Origin: Nemertoderma westbladi
Lineage: Eukaryota > Xenacoelomorpha > Nemertodermatida > Nemertodermatidae
Length of the DNA: 64,000 nt
Reading direction: 5' to 3'
Assembly (NCBI GenBank): GCA_032718475.1
Contig: JAUCBJ010003970.1
Span: 1 to 64,000, forward strand
Shown here: in pieces, positions 1 to 12,800 of the stretch
Numbering within the stretch: position 1 is the stretch's first letter
How the letters are laid out: every line of letters begins with the position of its first letter
Translations under genes and position numbers: made by a program
Notes under the pieces: generated by a model
Told to the model about the DNA's origin: nothing
Database searches by the model: none
Seen by the model: only the letters and a program-made list of their open reading frames with translations

Positions 1-11
1 GTGACAAGTTG

Positions 12-64
12 AGTACTCTGCGTTGATACCACTGCTTTAAGCAGTGGTATCAACGCAGAGTACT
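12..64. other. Inverted pair of PCR/cDNA adapter sequences (assembly artefact)
   Basis: Positions 39-64 begin AAGCAGTGGTATCAACGCAG and continue GAGTACT. Positions 12-37 are the exact reverse complement of the same 26 bases, with one T between them. This is the widely used SMART-type amplification primer, which also serves as the adapter in low-input long-read genome libraries. Two adapters tail to tail show that two amplified molecules were joined. Bases 1-11 and bases from 65 onward therefore need not be neighbours in the genome. This is a laboratory sequence, not biology. Confidence 0.95.
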
Positions 65-1371
65 GTAATATAACAACCAATCATACAGCGTAAGATTAAT
101 TTATAACAACAAATCATACAGCGTAAGATTAATTTATTACAACCAATCATACAGCGTAAGATTAATTTATAACAACAAATCATACAGCGTAAGATTAATT
201 TATAACAACCAATCATACAGCGTAAGATTAATTTATTACAACCAATCATACAGCGTAAGATTAATTTATTACAACCAATCATACAGCGTAAGATTAATTT
301 ATAACAACAAATCATACAGCGTAAGATTAATTTATAACAACCAATCATACAGCGTAAGATTAATTTATAACAACCAATCATACAGCGTAAGATTAATTTA
401 TTACAACCAATCATACAGCGTAAGATTAATTTATTACAACCAATCATACAGCGTAAGATTAATTTATAACAACAAATCATACAGCGTAAGATTAATTTAT
501 AACAACAAATCATACAGCGTAAGATTAATTTATAACAACAAATCATACAGCGTAAGATTAATTTATTACAACCAATCATACAGCGTAAGATTAATTTATA
601 ACAACCAATCATACAGCGTAAGATTAATTTATTAAAACCAATCATACAGCGTAAGATTAATTTATAACAACCAATCATACAGCGTAAGATTAATTTATAA
701 CAACAAATCATACAGCGTAAGATTAATTTATAACAACAAATCATACAGCGTAAGATTAATTTATTACAACCAATCATACAGCGTAAGATTAATTTATAAC
801 AACCAATCATACAGCGTAAGATTAATTTATAACAACAAATCATACAGCGTAAGATTAATTTATTACAACCAATCATACAGCGTAAGATTAATTTATAACA
901 ACCAATCATACAGCGTAAGATTAATTTATAACAACCAATCATACAGCGTAAGATTAATTTATAACAACCAATCATACAGCGTAAGATTAATTTATTAAAA
1001 CCAATCATACAGCGTAAGATTAATTTATAACAACCAATCATACAGCGTAAGATTAATTTATTACAACCAATCATACAGCGTAAGATTAATTTATAACAAC
1101 CAATCATACAGCGTAAGATTAATTTATAACAACCAATCATACAGCGTAAGATTAATTTATTACAACCAATCATACAGCGTAAGATTAATTTATTACAACC
1201 AATCATACAGCGTAAGATTAATTTATAACAACCAATCATACAGCGTAAGATTAATTTATAACAACCAATCATACAGCGTAAGATTAATTTATTACAACCA
1301 ATCATACAGCGTAAGATTAATTTATTACAACCAATCATACAGCGTAAGATTAATTTATTAAAACCAATCAT
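65..1371. repeat. 33-bp minisatellite, about 39 copies
   Basis: The unit begins AACCAATCATACAGCGTAAG and repeats every 33 bases with almost no length variation. The few variant positions are TAACAAC/TTACAAC/TTAAAAC and CCAATC/CAAATC. Because 33 is a multiple of three, the minus strand stays open for 444 codons with an 11-residue period (MIGCNKLILRC). I do not regard this as a gene: there is no non-repeat domain and the open frame follows from the unit length. The left edge abuts the adapter artefact, so the true array length is unknown. Confidence 0.95.
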
Positions 1372-2470
1372 AGAGGGCCAAACGTAATAGTTCCAGTTAT
1401 TGAAATATAAATAACAATCATTTTCGTTAAGATAAGTAACTTCAATTAAATTATTTATCGAATTTAAATCTTGTGATGTAAAGTTTTAAATTCATTAAAA
1501 TATAAATTGTTTATAATTCACAGGTAGCAAACATACAGTATCTTATTTAATTCTCAAATTAACTATATAACAGGACCATTATACCGCCAGTTATTGGTGA
1601 GGTCAATAATTACCAACAAAAATTAAGATGCCATTTATTAATTTTTCGGTCGTAATACAAATATGTAGATTTTTATTGTAGATAGATTGATTTATATAAA
1701 ATAAAGATATTAAATATTTCTTTGGATTTGTGTTTCACAGAGTTCACTATACTTAGTTACTGTAAGCGGAATCTCAAATGCACAAACTAAATAGTTGCTG
1801 AGGCTTTAAACCTAACTAAAACTTTGAGATAATCGTAACCCTAAATCATAAGGAATTGTTGAACAATAGGATAATTGGTTTTTTTTGACGAAAAAGTGAC
1901 AAATAAGTCAACTAATGGAAACAAACAATAATTATTGTTTTTTTTAGCGACCAGTGAGATTTTCTGTTTTGTTTTTCGGGTTCAATATGACTTTGTACCT
2001 CAAAAAGTATTCTAGAATACCATTTAAATATAATCAGTAATTTTGCTAATAAAATATAATAATTTTCAGCATCAAAATTCCCCCTCAAAAACCACTTTCA
2101 ATACCCACAGCAGCCAGGATAAAATGTTTACTGTAATATATAACAGCCGTAGTTATAAGATGAATGCTACATGCGAAAAAGGAGATTAATATTAAAAACA
2201 AGACTGGCCGATAGGCTTAAATCGATTACGGGACACCGAAAAGACATTATCCTTAATGTATGGTTGTTCGTTTAGCAATAAATTAAAAGGAATCACATCA
2301 TACAACCACAATGGACTACCAAACGTATTTTAAAGAGGAAGTTATGGTTATTATTAGTAAAAAGAATATTAAACTGTATAGTTAAGTGGAATAGCTCCAA
2401 TAATGATAGAACACTGCAAATACGTTGGTAATAATGGTAACATATAAAACGTAGAGCCAATGAAATGACA
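1372..2470. other. Gene-free AT-rich sequence downstream of the Ras gene
   Basis: No coding exon, RNA gene or clear repeat was recognised. On the minus strand this is 3' of the Ras stop codon and should contain its 3' UTR. TTTATT (minus-strand AATAAA) near 1634 and 1672 are possible polyadenylation signals, but such words are frequent in AT-rich DNA. Confidence 0.4.
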
Positions 2471-2545
2471 TTACAGTAGCGAACACTGCCGTCGATGTTT
2501 CGAGTGCTGAACTTTTTTTGTTTTGTCCGAAGATCGTCGCTCTTT
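2471..2545 (-). CDS. Ras GTPase, last coding exon (hypervariable tail and CaaX box)
   Basis: Read on the minus strand after the acceptor TTGCAG, this exon gives 24 residues and a TAA stop: KERRSSDKTKK, then a basic stretch, ending CSLL. This is the expected architecture of a Ras hypervariable region. It is rich in Lys and Arg and ends in a CaaX motif, whose cysteine would be prenylated to anchor the protein in the plasma membrane. A final Leu is generally associated with geranylgeranylation. The exon joins in phase 0 to 2792-2955 across a 246-bp intron (2546-2791), giving REIRKD followed by KERR, close to the RKDK found in other invertebrate Ras proteins. The donor, GTTAGT, is slightly weak. 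The in-phase join together with the CaaX end makes the call convincing despite the short length. Confidence 0.85.
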   Translation of the reverse strand, partial: KERRSSDKTKKVQHSKHRRQCSLL

Positions 2546-2791
2546 CTGCAATGAATATAAAACGGGCGTCACACAACAATAATTTAGGTTCCAAAAATGT
2601 GGGGCGGTAACAAAAATAATGTGAAGCGTGAATGTAATAAATATACTGAAAGAAATAAAATTAAGGGGAATTTAAAATGTTAAGTTGGAAGTTAAAATAA
2701 AATGTAGAGGGACATCATAACGCGAGGGAAATCAATTAAAGTATAATTTACGAGACCATAGAGGAGGTTTATATTCTAGAATGCAACTAAC

Positions 2792-2955
2792 GTCTTTCCG
2801 TATTTCTCTCACTAATGTATAGAAGGCATCGTCAACCCCCATCCTAGTCTTGGCACTGGTTTCGATAAAGGACGCGTTATAACTTCGAGCCAATGCCTGA
2901 GCCGATTTATGCTCAACTGTTCTCTGATTGGCCAAATCAACTTTGTTACCGACCA
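2792..2955 (-). CDS. Ras family small GTPase, internal exon (G4-G5 region)
   Basis: This exon encodes the C-terminal third of a canonical Ras G domain. VGNKVDL carries the guanine-specifying NKxD motif (G4). [16 protein letters not shown] contains the G5 SAK motif, and [16 protein letters not shown] is the last helix. The wording is closest to H/K/N-Ras and Drosophila Ras85D rather than Rap, Ral or Rab. Ras cycles between GDP and GTP at the plasma membrane and activates Raf-MAPK signalling. The acceptor is TCTGTCTGCAG and the first two bases complete a split codon, so an upstream exon must end in phase 1. Exons for the P-loop and switch regions were not found on the minus strand to the right. 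They lie beyond the 6-kb minisatellite, were missed, or are outside the window, so the gene is partial here. Confidence 0.93.
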
Positions 2956-3051
2956 CTGCAGACAGAATATATTTGGAATGGTACAAGTCTAAAGGTTTAA
3001 CACATACATCGCAGTAACTGACTCGCTACAAAACCCGGAAAATTATCGTAG

Positions 3052-6000
3052 GTGCTTTAGTTTGGGTACACTGTGTTGTGATACAATATTTTGTACACTG
3101 TTTGGTACACTGTGTTGTGATACACTGTTTGGTACACTGTGTTGTGATACAATGTTTGGTACACTGTGTTGTGATGCAATGTTTGGTACACTGTGTTGTG
3201 ATGCAATGTTTGGTACACTGTTTGGTACACCGTGTTGTGATACACTGTTTGGTACACTGTGTTGTGATACAATGTTTGGTACACTGTGTTGTGATGCAAT
3301 GTTTGGTACAATGTTTGGTACACTATTTGGTAAACTGTGTTGTGATACAATGTTGGTACACTGTTTGGTACACTGTGTTGTGATACAATATTTTGTACAC
3401 TGTTTGGTACACTGTGTTGTGATACACTGTTTGGTACACTGTGTTGTGATACAATGTTTGGTACACTGTGTTGTGATGCAATGTTTGGTACACTGTGTTG
3501 TGATGCAATGTTTGGTACACTGTTTGGTACACTGTGTTGTGATACACTGTTTGGTACACTGCTTGGTACACTGTGTTGTGATACAATGTTTGGTACACTG
3601 TGTTGTGATGCAATGTTTGGTACACTGTGTTGCGATGCAATGTTTGGTACACTGTGTTGTGATATAATGTTGGTACACTGTTTGGTACACTGTGTTGTGA
3701 TACACTGTTTGGTACACTGTTGTGATACAATGTTTGGTACACTGTGTTTTGATGCAATGTTTGGTACACTGTGTTGTGATGCAATGTTTGGTACACTGTG
3801 TTGTGATACAATGTTTGGTACACTGTGTTGTGATACAATGTTTGGTACACTGTGTTGTGATACAATGTTTGGTACACTGTGTTGTGATACAATGTTTGGT
3901 ACACTGTGTTGTGATGCAACGTTTGGTACACTGTGTTGTGATACAATGTCTGGTACACTGTGTTGTGATACAATGTTTGGTACACTGTTTGGTACACTGT
4001 GTTATGATGCAATGTTTAGTACACTGTGTTGTGATACAATGTTTGGTACACTGTTTGGTACACTGTGTTATGATGCAATGTTTGGTACACTGTGTTGTGA
4101 TACAATGTTTGGTACACTGTTTGGTACACTTTTTGGTACACTGTTTGGTACACTGCGATGTGATACAATGTTTGGTACACTGTTTGGTACACTGTGTTGT
4201 GATGCAATGTTTGGTACACTGTGTTGTGATGCAATGTTTGGTACACTGTGTTGTGATACAATGTTTGGTACACTGTGTTGTGATGCAATGTTTGGTACAC
4301 TGTATTGTGATACAATGTTTGGTACACTGTGTCGTAATACAATGTTTGGTACACTGTGTCGTGATACAATGTTTGGTAGACTGTGCGTCGTGATCAATGT
4401 TTGGCACACTGTGTCGTGATACAATGTCTGGTACACTGTGTCGTGATACAATGTTTGGTACACTGGGTCGTGATACAATGTTTGGTACACTGTGTTGTAA
4501 TACAATGTTTGGTACACTGTGTCGTGATACAATGTTTGATACAATGTTTGGTACACTGTTTGGTACACTGTGTTGTAATACAATGTTTGGTACACGGTGT
4601 CGTGATACAATGTTTGGTACACTGTGTCGTGATACAATGTCTGGTACACTGTGTCGTGATACAATGTTTGGTACACTGTGTCGTGATACAATGTTTGATA
4701 CAATGTTTGGTACACTGTTTGGTACACTGTGTTGTAATACAATGTTTGGTACACTGTGTCGTGATACAATGTTTGGTACATTATGTCGTGATACAATGTT
4801 TGGTACACTGTGTCGTGATACAATGTTTGGTACACTGTGCGTCGTGATCAATGTTTGGCCCACTGTGTCGTGATAGAATGTCTGGTACACTGTGTCGTGA
4901 TACAATGTTTGGTACACTGTGTCGTGATACAATGTTTGATACAATGTTTGGTACACTGTGTTGTAATACAATGTTTGGTACACTGTGTCGTGATACAATG
5001 TTTGATACAATGTTTGGTACACTGTTTGGTACACTGTGTTGTACTACAATGTTTGGTACACTGTGTCGTGATACAATGTTTGGTACACTGTGTCGTGATA
5101 CAATGTGTGGTACACTGTGTCGTGATACAATGTTTGGTACACTGTGTTGTGATACAATGTTTGGTACACTGTGTTGTGATGCAACGTTTGGTACACTGTG
5201 TTGTGATACAATGTCTGGTACACTGTGTTGTGATACAATGTTTGGTACACTGTTTGGTACACTGTGTTATGATGCAATGTTTAGTACACTGTGTTGTGAT
5301 ACAATGTTTGGTACACTGTTTGGTACACTGTGTTATGATGCAATGTTTGGTACACTGTGTTGTGATACAATGTTTGGTACACTGTTTGGTACACTTTTTG
5401 GTACACTGTTTGGTACACTGCGATGTGATACAATGTTTGGTACACTGTTTGGTACACTGTGTTGTGATGCAATGTTTGGTACACTGTGTTTTGATGCAAT
5501 GTTTGGTACACTGTGTTGTGATACAATGTTTGGTACACTGTGTTGTGATGCAATGTTTGGTACACTGTGTTGTGATACAATGTTTGGTACACTGTGTCGT
5601 AATACAATGTTTGGTACACTGTGTCGTGATACAATGTTTGGTAGACTGTGTGTCGTGATCAATGTTTGGCACACTGTGTCGTGATACAATGTCTGGTACA
5701 CTGTGTCGTGATACAATGTTTGGTACACTGGGTCGTGATACAATGTTTGATACAATGTTTGGTACACTGTGTTGTAATACAATGTTTGGTACACTGTGTC
5801 GTGATACAATGTTTGATACAATGTTTGGTACACTGTTTGGTACACTGTGTTGTAATACAATGTTTGGTACACGGTGTCGTGATACAATGTTTGGTACACT
5901 GTGTCGTGATACAATGTCTGGTACACTGTGTCGTGATACAATGTTTGGTACACTGTGTCGTGATACAATGTTTGATACAATGTTTGGTACACTGTTTGGT

Positions 6001-9000
6001 ACACTGTGTTGTAATACAATGTTTGGTACACTGTGTCGTGATACAATGTTTGGTACATTATGTCGTGATACAATGTTTGGTACACTGTGTCGTGATACAA
6101 TGTTTGGTACACTGTGCGTCGTGATCAATGTTTGGCCCACTGTGTCGTGATACAATGTTTGGTACACTGTGTCGTGATACAATGTTTGATACAATGTTTG
6201 GTACACTGTGTTGTAATACAATGTTTGGTACACTGTGTCGTGATACAATGTTTGGTACACTGTTTGGTACACTGTGTTGTAATACAATGTTTGGTACACT
6301 GTGTCGTGATACAATGTTTGGTACACTGTGTCGTGATACAATGTGTGGTACACTGTGTCGTGATACAATGTTTGGTACACTGCGCGTCGTGATCAATGTT
6401 TGGCACACTGTGTCGTGATACAATGTGTAGTACACTGTGTCGTGATACAATGTTTGGTACACTGTGTCGTGATACCATGTTTGGTACACTGTGTCGTGAT
6501 ACAATGTTTGGTACACTGTACGTCGTGATCAATTTTTGGCACACTGTGTCGTGATACAATGTCTGGTACACTGTGTCGTGATACAATGTTTGGTACACTG
6601 TGTCGTGATACAATGTTTGATACAATGTCTGGTACACTGTTTGGTACACTGTGTTGTAATACAATGTTTGGTACACTGTGTCGTGATACAATGTTTGGTA
6701 CACTGTGTCGTGATACAATGTTTGGTACACTGTGTCGTGATACAATGTTTGGTACACTGTGTCGTGATACAAAGTTTGGTACACTGTGTCGTGATACAAT
6801 ATTTGGTACACTGTTTGGTACACTGTGTCGTGATACAATGTTTGGTACACTGTGTCGTGATACAATGTTTGGTACACTTTTTGGTACACTGTGTCGTGAT
6901 ACAATGTTTGGTACACTGTGTCGTGATACAATGTTTGGTACACTGTTTGGTACACTGTGCCGTGATACAATGTTTGGTACACTGTGTCGTGATACAATGT
7001 TTGGTACACTTTGTGGTACACTGTGTCGTGATACAATGTTTGGTACACTGTGTCGTGATACAATGTTTGGTACACTGTGTCGTGATACAATGTTTGGTAC
7101 ACTGGGTCGTGATACAATGTTTGATACAATGTTTGGTACACTGTGTTGTAATACAATGTTTGGTACACTGTGTCGTGATACAATGTTTGATACAATGTTT
7201 GGTACACTGTTTGGTACACTGTGTTGTAATACAATGTTTGGTACACGGTGTCGTGATACAATGTTTGGTACACTGTGTCGTGATACAATGTCTGGTACAC
7301 TGTGTCGTGATACAATGTTTGGTACACTGTGTCGTGATACAATGTTTGATACAATGTTTGGTACACTGTTTGGTACACTGTGTTGTAATACAATGTTTGG
7401 TACACTGTGTCGTGATACAATGTTTGGTACATTATGTCGTGATACAATGTTTGGTACACTGTGTCGTGATACAATGTTTGGTACACTGTGCGTCGTGATC
7501 AATGTTTGGCACACTGTGTCGTGATAGAATGTCTGGTACACTGTGTCGTGATACAATGTTTGGTACACTGTGTCGTGATACAATGTTTGATACAATGTTT
7601 GGTACACTGTGTTGTAATACAATGTTTGGTACACTGTGTCGTGATACAATGTTTGATACAATGTTTGGTACACTGTTTGGTACACTGTGTTGTAATACAA
7701 TGTTTGGTACACTGTGTCGTGATACAATGTTTGGTACACTGTGTCGTGATACAATGTTTGGTACACTGTGTCGTGATACAATGTTTGGTACACTGCGCGT
7801 CGTGATCAATGTTTGGCACACTGTGTCGTGATACAATGTCTAGTACACTGTGTCGTGATACAATGTTTGGTACACTGTGTCGTGATACCATGTTTGGTAC
7901 ACTGTGTCGTGATACAATGTTTGGTACACTGTACGTCGTGATCAATTTTTGGCACACTGTGTCGTGATACAATGTCTGGTACACTGTGTCGTGATACAAT
8001 GTTTGGTACACTGTGTCGTGATACAATGTTTGATACAATGTCTGGTATACTGTTTGGTACACTGTGTTGTAATACAATGTTTGGTACACTGTGTCGTGAT
8101 ACAATGTTTGGTACACTGTGTCGTGATACAATGTTTGGTACACTGTGTCGTGATACAATGTTTGGTACACTGTGTCGTGATACAAAGTTTGGTACACTGT
8201 GTCGTGATACAATATTTGGTACACTGTGTCGTGATACAATGTTTGGTACACTGTGTCGTGATACAATGTTTGGTACACTTTTTGGTACACTGTGTCGTGA
8301 TACAATGTTTGGTACACTGTGTCGTGATACAATGTTTGGTACACTGTTTGGTACACTGTGCCGTGATACAATGTTTGGTACACTGTGTCGTGATACAATG
8401 TTTGGCACACTTTGTGGTACACTGTGTCGTGATACAATGTTTGGTACACTGTGTCGTGATACAATGTTTGGTACACTGTGTCGTGATACAATGTTTGGTA
8501 CACTGTGTCGTGATACAATGTTTGGTACACTGTGTTGTAATACAATGTTTGGTACACTGTGTCGTGATACAATGTTTGATACAATGTTTGGTACACTGTT
8601 TGGTACACTGTGTTGTACTACAATGTTTGGTACACTGTGTCGTGATACAATGTTTGGTACACTGTGTCGTGATACAATGTGTGGTACACTGTGTCGTGAT
8701 ACAATGTTTGGTACACTGTGTTGTGATACAATGTTTGGTACACTGTGTTGTGATGCAACGTTTGGTACACTGTGTTGTGATACAATGTCTGGTACACTGT
8801 GTTGTGATACAATGTTTGGTACACTGTTTGGTACACTGTGTTATGATGCAATGTTTAGTACACTGTGTTGTGATACAATGTTTGGTACACTGTTGGTACA
8901 CTGTGTTATGATGCAATGTTTGGTACACTGTGTTGTGATACAATGTTTGGTACACTGTGGTCGTGATCAATGTTTGGCACACTGTGTCGTGATACAATGT

Positions 9001-9322
9001 CTGGTACACTGTGTCGTGATACAATGTTTGGTACACTGGGTCGTGATACAATGTTTGATACAATGTTTGGTACACTGTGTTGTGATACAATGTTTGGTAC
9101 ACTGTGTCGTGATACAATGTTTGATACAATGTTTGGTACACTGTTTGGTACACTGTGTTGTGATACAATGTTTGGTACACTGGTGTCGTGATACAATGTT
9201 TGGTACACTGTGTCGTGATACAATGTCTGGTACACTGTGTCGTGATACAATGTTTGGTACACTGTGTCGTGATACAATGTTTGATACAATGTTTGGTACA
9301 CTGTTTGGTACACTGTGTTGTA
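3052..9322. repeat. Large 27/12-bp minisatellite with higher-order structure
   Basis: The core units are TTTGGTACACTG (12 bp) alternating with a 15-bp block, TGTTGTGATACAATG or TGTCGTGATACAATG, giving a 27-bp period interrupted by extra 12-mers and TTTGATACAATG units. The left part favours TGTTGTGAT, the middle TGTCGTGAT, and the right end mixes both. Rare marker variants such as CGTCGTGATCAATGTTTGG recur at about 4384, 4843, 5646, 6113, 6383, 6523, 7488, 7795 and 7935. Spacings of about 1.26-1.41 kb show that long blocks were duplicated. All unit lengths are multiples of three and lack stop words in most frames, so very long open frames occur on both strands. None has a non-repeat domain. 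In Ras gene orientation this array lies in an intron. Confidence 0.95.
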
Positions 9323-9814
9323 ATATCCAAATAATAATTAAAGATCAAGAAAAAGCAAATTGATGCGAACTGAATAGCGAAATATATTGATAATTACTTG
9401 TTATTAATTACATATTGCATATTTAAACCAAGAATAAAATCATATAACGCATTATAGACGCAAAATTATTTGAAACCCTTAAATATTAATAAAAAATACA
9501 GACAAAATCCATAAATCCGGCATGTCGCCCGAACTATTTGAGGGAATATCAATTGTGGAATATCTATGGTAAATGTGTGGAACGATTCAGAAGTGGCCCT
9601 TTTCCAAAAGTCTCTGTAAGGATCAAAAGCCACAGGACTAATTGTCGGAAGTAACTAATTAGCCTTAGTATAAAACAAAAGATAACTGTTCGTTCGCTGA
9701 CGATGTGTATTAGAGTTCTGCTATCCGGAGTCAACCTGATGGTACTACATACTATAATGAATTAATAATATTTAATATTATTAATGAATGGGAGAATCTT
9801 TTAGGCTCGCTAAG
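9323..9814. other. Unique AT-rich spacer between two minisatellites
   Basis: This is non-repetitive AT-rich sequence. No exon, RNA gene or transposon end was recognised. Confidence 0.4.
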
Positions 9815-12800
9815 CCAAGGAATGCCTGTACACCACCATGGGTAATCTTCCACAGTAAACCCTTCCACTCTGTTTCCTAAAGGAATGCCTGTTCACCACC
9901 ATGAGTGATCTTCCACAGTAAACCCTTCCACTCTGTTTCCTAAAGGAATGCCTGTTCACCACCATGGGTGATCTCCCACAGTAAACCCTTTCACTCTGCT
10001 TCCTAAGTAATGCCTGTTCACCACCATGGGTGATCTTCCACAGTAAACCCGTCCACTCTGTTTCCTAAAGGAATGTTTGTTCACCACCATGGGTGATCTT
10101 CCACAGAAAACCCTACCACTCTGTTCCCTAAAGGAATGCTTGTTCACCACCATGAGTGATCTTCCACAGTAAACCCTTCCACTCTGTTTCCTAAAGGAAT
10201 GCCTATTCACCACCATGGGTGATCTTCCACAGTAAACCCTTCCACTCTGTTTCCTAAAGGAATGCCTGTTCACCACCATGGGTGATCTCCCACAGTAAAC
10301 CCTTCCACTCTGTTTCCTAAAGGAATGCCTGTTCACCACAATGTGTGATCTTCCACAGTAAACCCTTCCACTCTGTTTCCTAAAGAAATGCCTGTTCACA
10401 ACCATGGGTGATCTTCCACAGTAAACCCTTCCACTCTGTTTCCTAAAGGAATGCCTGTTCACCACCACGGGTGATCTTCCACAGTAAACCCTTCCGCTCT
10501 GTTTCCTAAAGGAATGCTTGTTCACCACCATGGGTGATCTTCCACAACAGTAAACCCTTCCACTCTGTTTCCTAAAGGAATCCCTGTTCATTAACATGGG
10601 TGATCTTCCACAGTAAAACCTTCCACTCTGTTTCCTAAAGGACTGCCGGTTCATCGCCGTGGGTGATCTTCCACAACAGTAAACCCTTCCACTCTGTTTC
10701 CTAAAGGAATGCCTGTTCACCACCATGGGTGATCTTCCACAGTAAACCCTTCCACTCTGTTTCCTAAAGGAATGCTTGTTCACCACCATGGGTGATCTTC
10801 CACAGTAAACCCTTCCACTCTGTTTCCTAAAGGAATGCTTGTTCACCACCATGGGTGATCTTCCACAGTAAAACCTTCCACTCTGTTTCCTAAAGGACTG
10901 CCTGTTCACCACCATGGGTGATCTTCCACAGTAAACCCTTCCACTCTGTTTCCTAAAGGAATGCTTGTTCACCACCATGGGTGATCTTCCACAGTAAACC
11001 CTTCCACTCTGTTTCCTAAAGGAATGCTTGTTCACCACCATGGGTGATCTTCCACAGTAAAACCTTCCACTCTGTTTCCTAAAGGACTGCCGGTTCACCG
11101 CCGTGGGTGATCTTCCACAGTAAACCCTTCCACTCTGTTTCCCAAAGAACTGCCGGTTCACCGCCATGGGTGATCTTCCACAGTAAACCCTTCCACTCTG
11201 TTTCCTAAAGGAATGCTTGTTCACCACCATGGGTGATCTTCCACAGTAAACCCTTCCACTCTGTTTCCTAAAGGAATGCTTGTTCACCACCATGGGTGAT
11301 CTTCCACAGTAAAACCTTCCACTCTGTTTCCTAAAGGACTGCTTGTTCACCACCATGGGTGATCTTCCACAGTAAACCCTTCCACTCTGTTTCCTAAAGG
11401 AATGCTTGTTCACCACCATGGGTGATCTTCCACAGTAAACCCTTCCACTCTGTTTCCTAAAGGAATGCTTGTTCACCACCATGGGTGATCTTCCACAGTA
11501 AAACCTTCCACTCTGTTTCCTAAAGGACTGCCGGTTCACCGCCGTGGGTGATCTTCCACAGTAAACCCTTCCACTCTGTTTCCCAAAGAACTGCCGGTTC
11601 ACCGCCATGGGTGATCTTCCACAGTAAAACCTTCCACTCTGTTTCCTAAAGGACTGCCGGTTCACCGCCGTGGGTGATCTTCCACAGTAAACCCTTCCAC
11701 TCTGTTTCCTAAAGGAATGCTTGTTCACCACCATGGGTGATCTTCCACAGTAAACCCTTCCACTCTGTTTCCTAAAGGAATGCTTGTTCACCACCATGGG
11801 TGATCTTCCACAGTAAAACCTTCCACTCTGTTTCCTAAAGGACTGCCTGTTCACCACCATGGGTGATCTTCCACAGTAAACCCTTCCACTCTGTTTCCTA
11901 AAGGAATGCTTGTTCACCACCATGGGTGATCTTCCACAGTAAACCCTTCCACTCTGTTTCCTAAAGGAATGCTTGTTCACCACCATGGGTGATCTTCCAC
12001 AGTAAAACCTTCCACTCTGTTTCCTAAAGGACTGCCGGTTCACCGCCGTGGGTGATCTTCCACAGTAAACCCTTCCACTCTGTTTCCCAAAGAACTGCCG
12101 GTTCACCGCCATGGGTGATCTTCCACAGTAAAACCTTCCACTCTGTTTCCTAAAGGACTGCCGGTTCACCGCCGTGGGTGATCTTCCACAGTAAACCCTT
12201 CCACTCTGTTTCCTAAAGGAATGCTTGTTCACCACCATGGGTGATCTTCCACAGTAAAACCTTCCACTCTGTTTCCTAAAGGACTGCCGGTTCACCGCCG
12301 TGGGTGATCTTCCACAGTAAACCCTTCCACTCTGTTTCCCAAAGAACTGCCGGTTCACCGCCATGGGTGATCTTCCACAGTAAATCCTTCCACTCTGTTT
12401 CCTAAAGGAATGCCTGTTCACCACCATGGGTGATCTTCCACAGTAAAACCTTCCACTCTGTTTCCTAAATGAATGCCTGTTCACCACCACGGGTGATCTT
12501 CCACAGTAAAACCTTCCACTCTGTTTCCTAAAGGAATGCATGTTCACCACCATGGGTGATCTTCCACAGTAAAACCTTCCACTCTGTTTCCTAAAGGAAT
12601 GCATGTTCACCACCATGGGTGATCTTCCACAGTAAACCCTTCCACTCCGTTTCATAAAGGAATGTCTGTTCACCACCATGAGTGATCTTCCACAGTAAAC
12701 CCTTCCACTCTGTTTCCTAAAGGAATGTCTGTTCACCACCATGAGTGATCTTCCACAGTAAACCCTTCCACTCCGTTTCATAAAGGAATGTCTGTTCACC

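Noticed and set aside
37-1371. 444-codon minus-strand frame MIGCNKLILRC repeated
   Set aside because: A consequence of the 33-bp period; it also begins inside the adapter artefact.
2732-2791. Read-through extension of the Ras exon ([19 protein letters not shown])
   Set aside because: It has no CaaX end. Splicing at 2792 to 2545 gives a proper Ras terminus in phase.
3043-9348. Many overlapping open frames of 100-660 codons on both strands, with peptides such as VYQTLYHDT or CLVHCVVIQ
   Set aside because: They are translations of the 27/12-bp minisatellite. Unit lengths divisible by three without stop words make every frame open. There is no unique domain.
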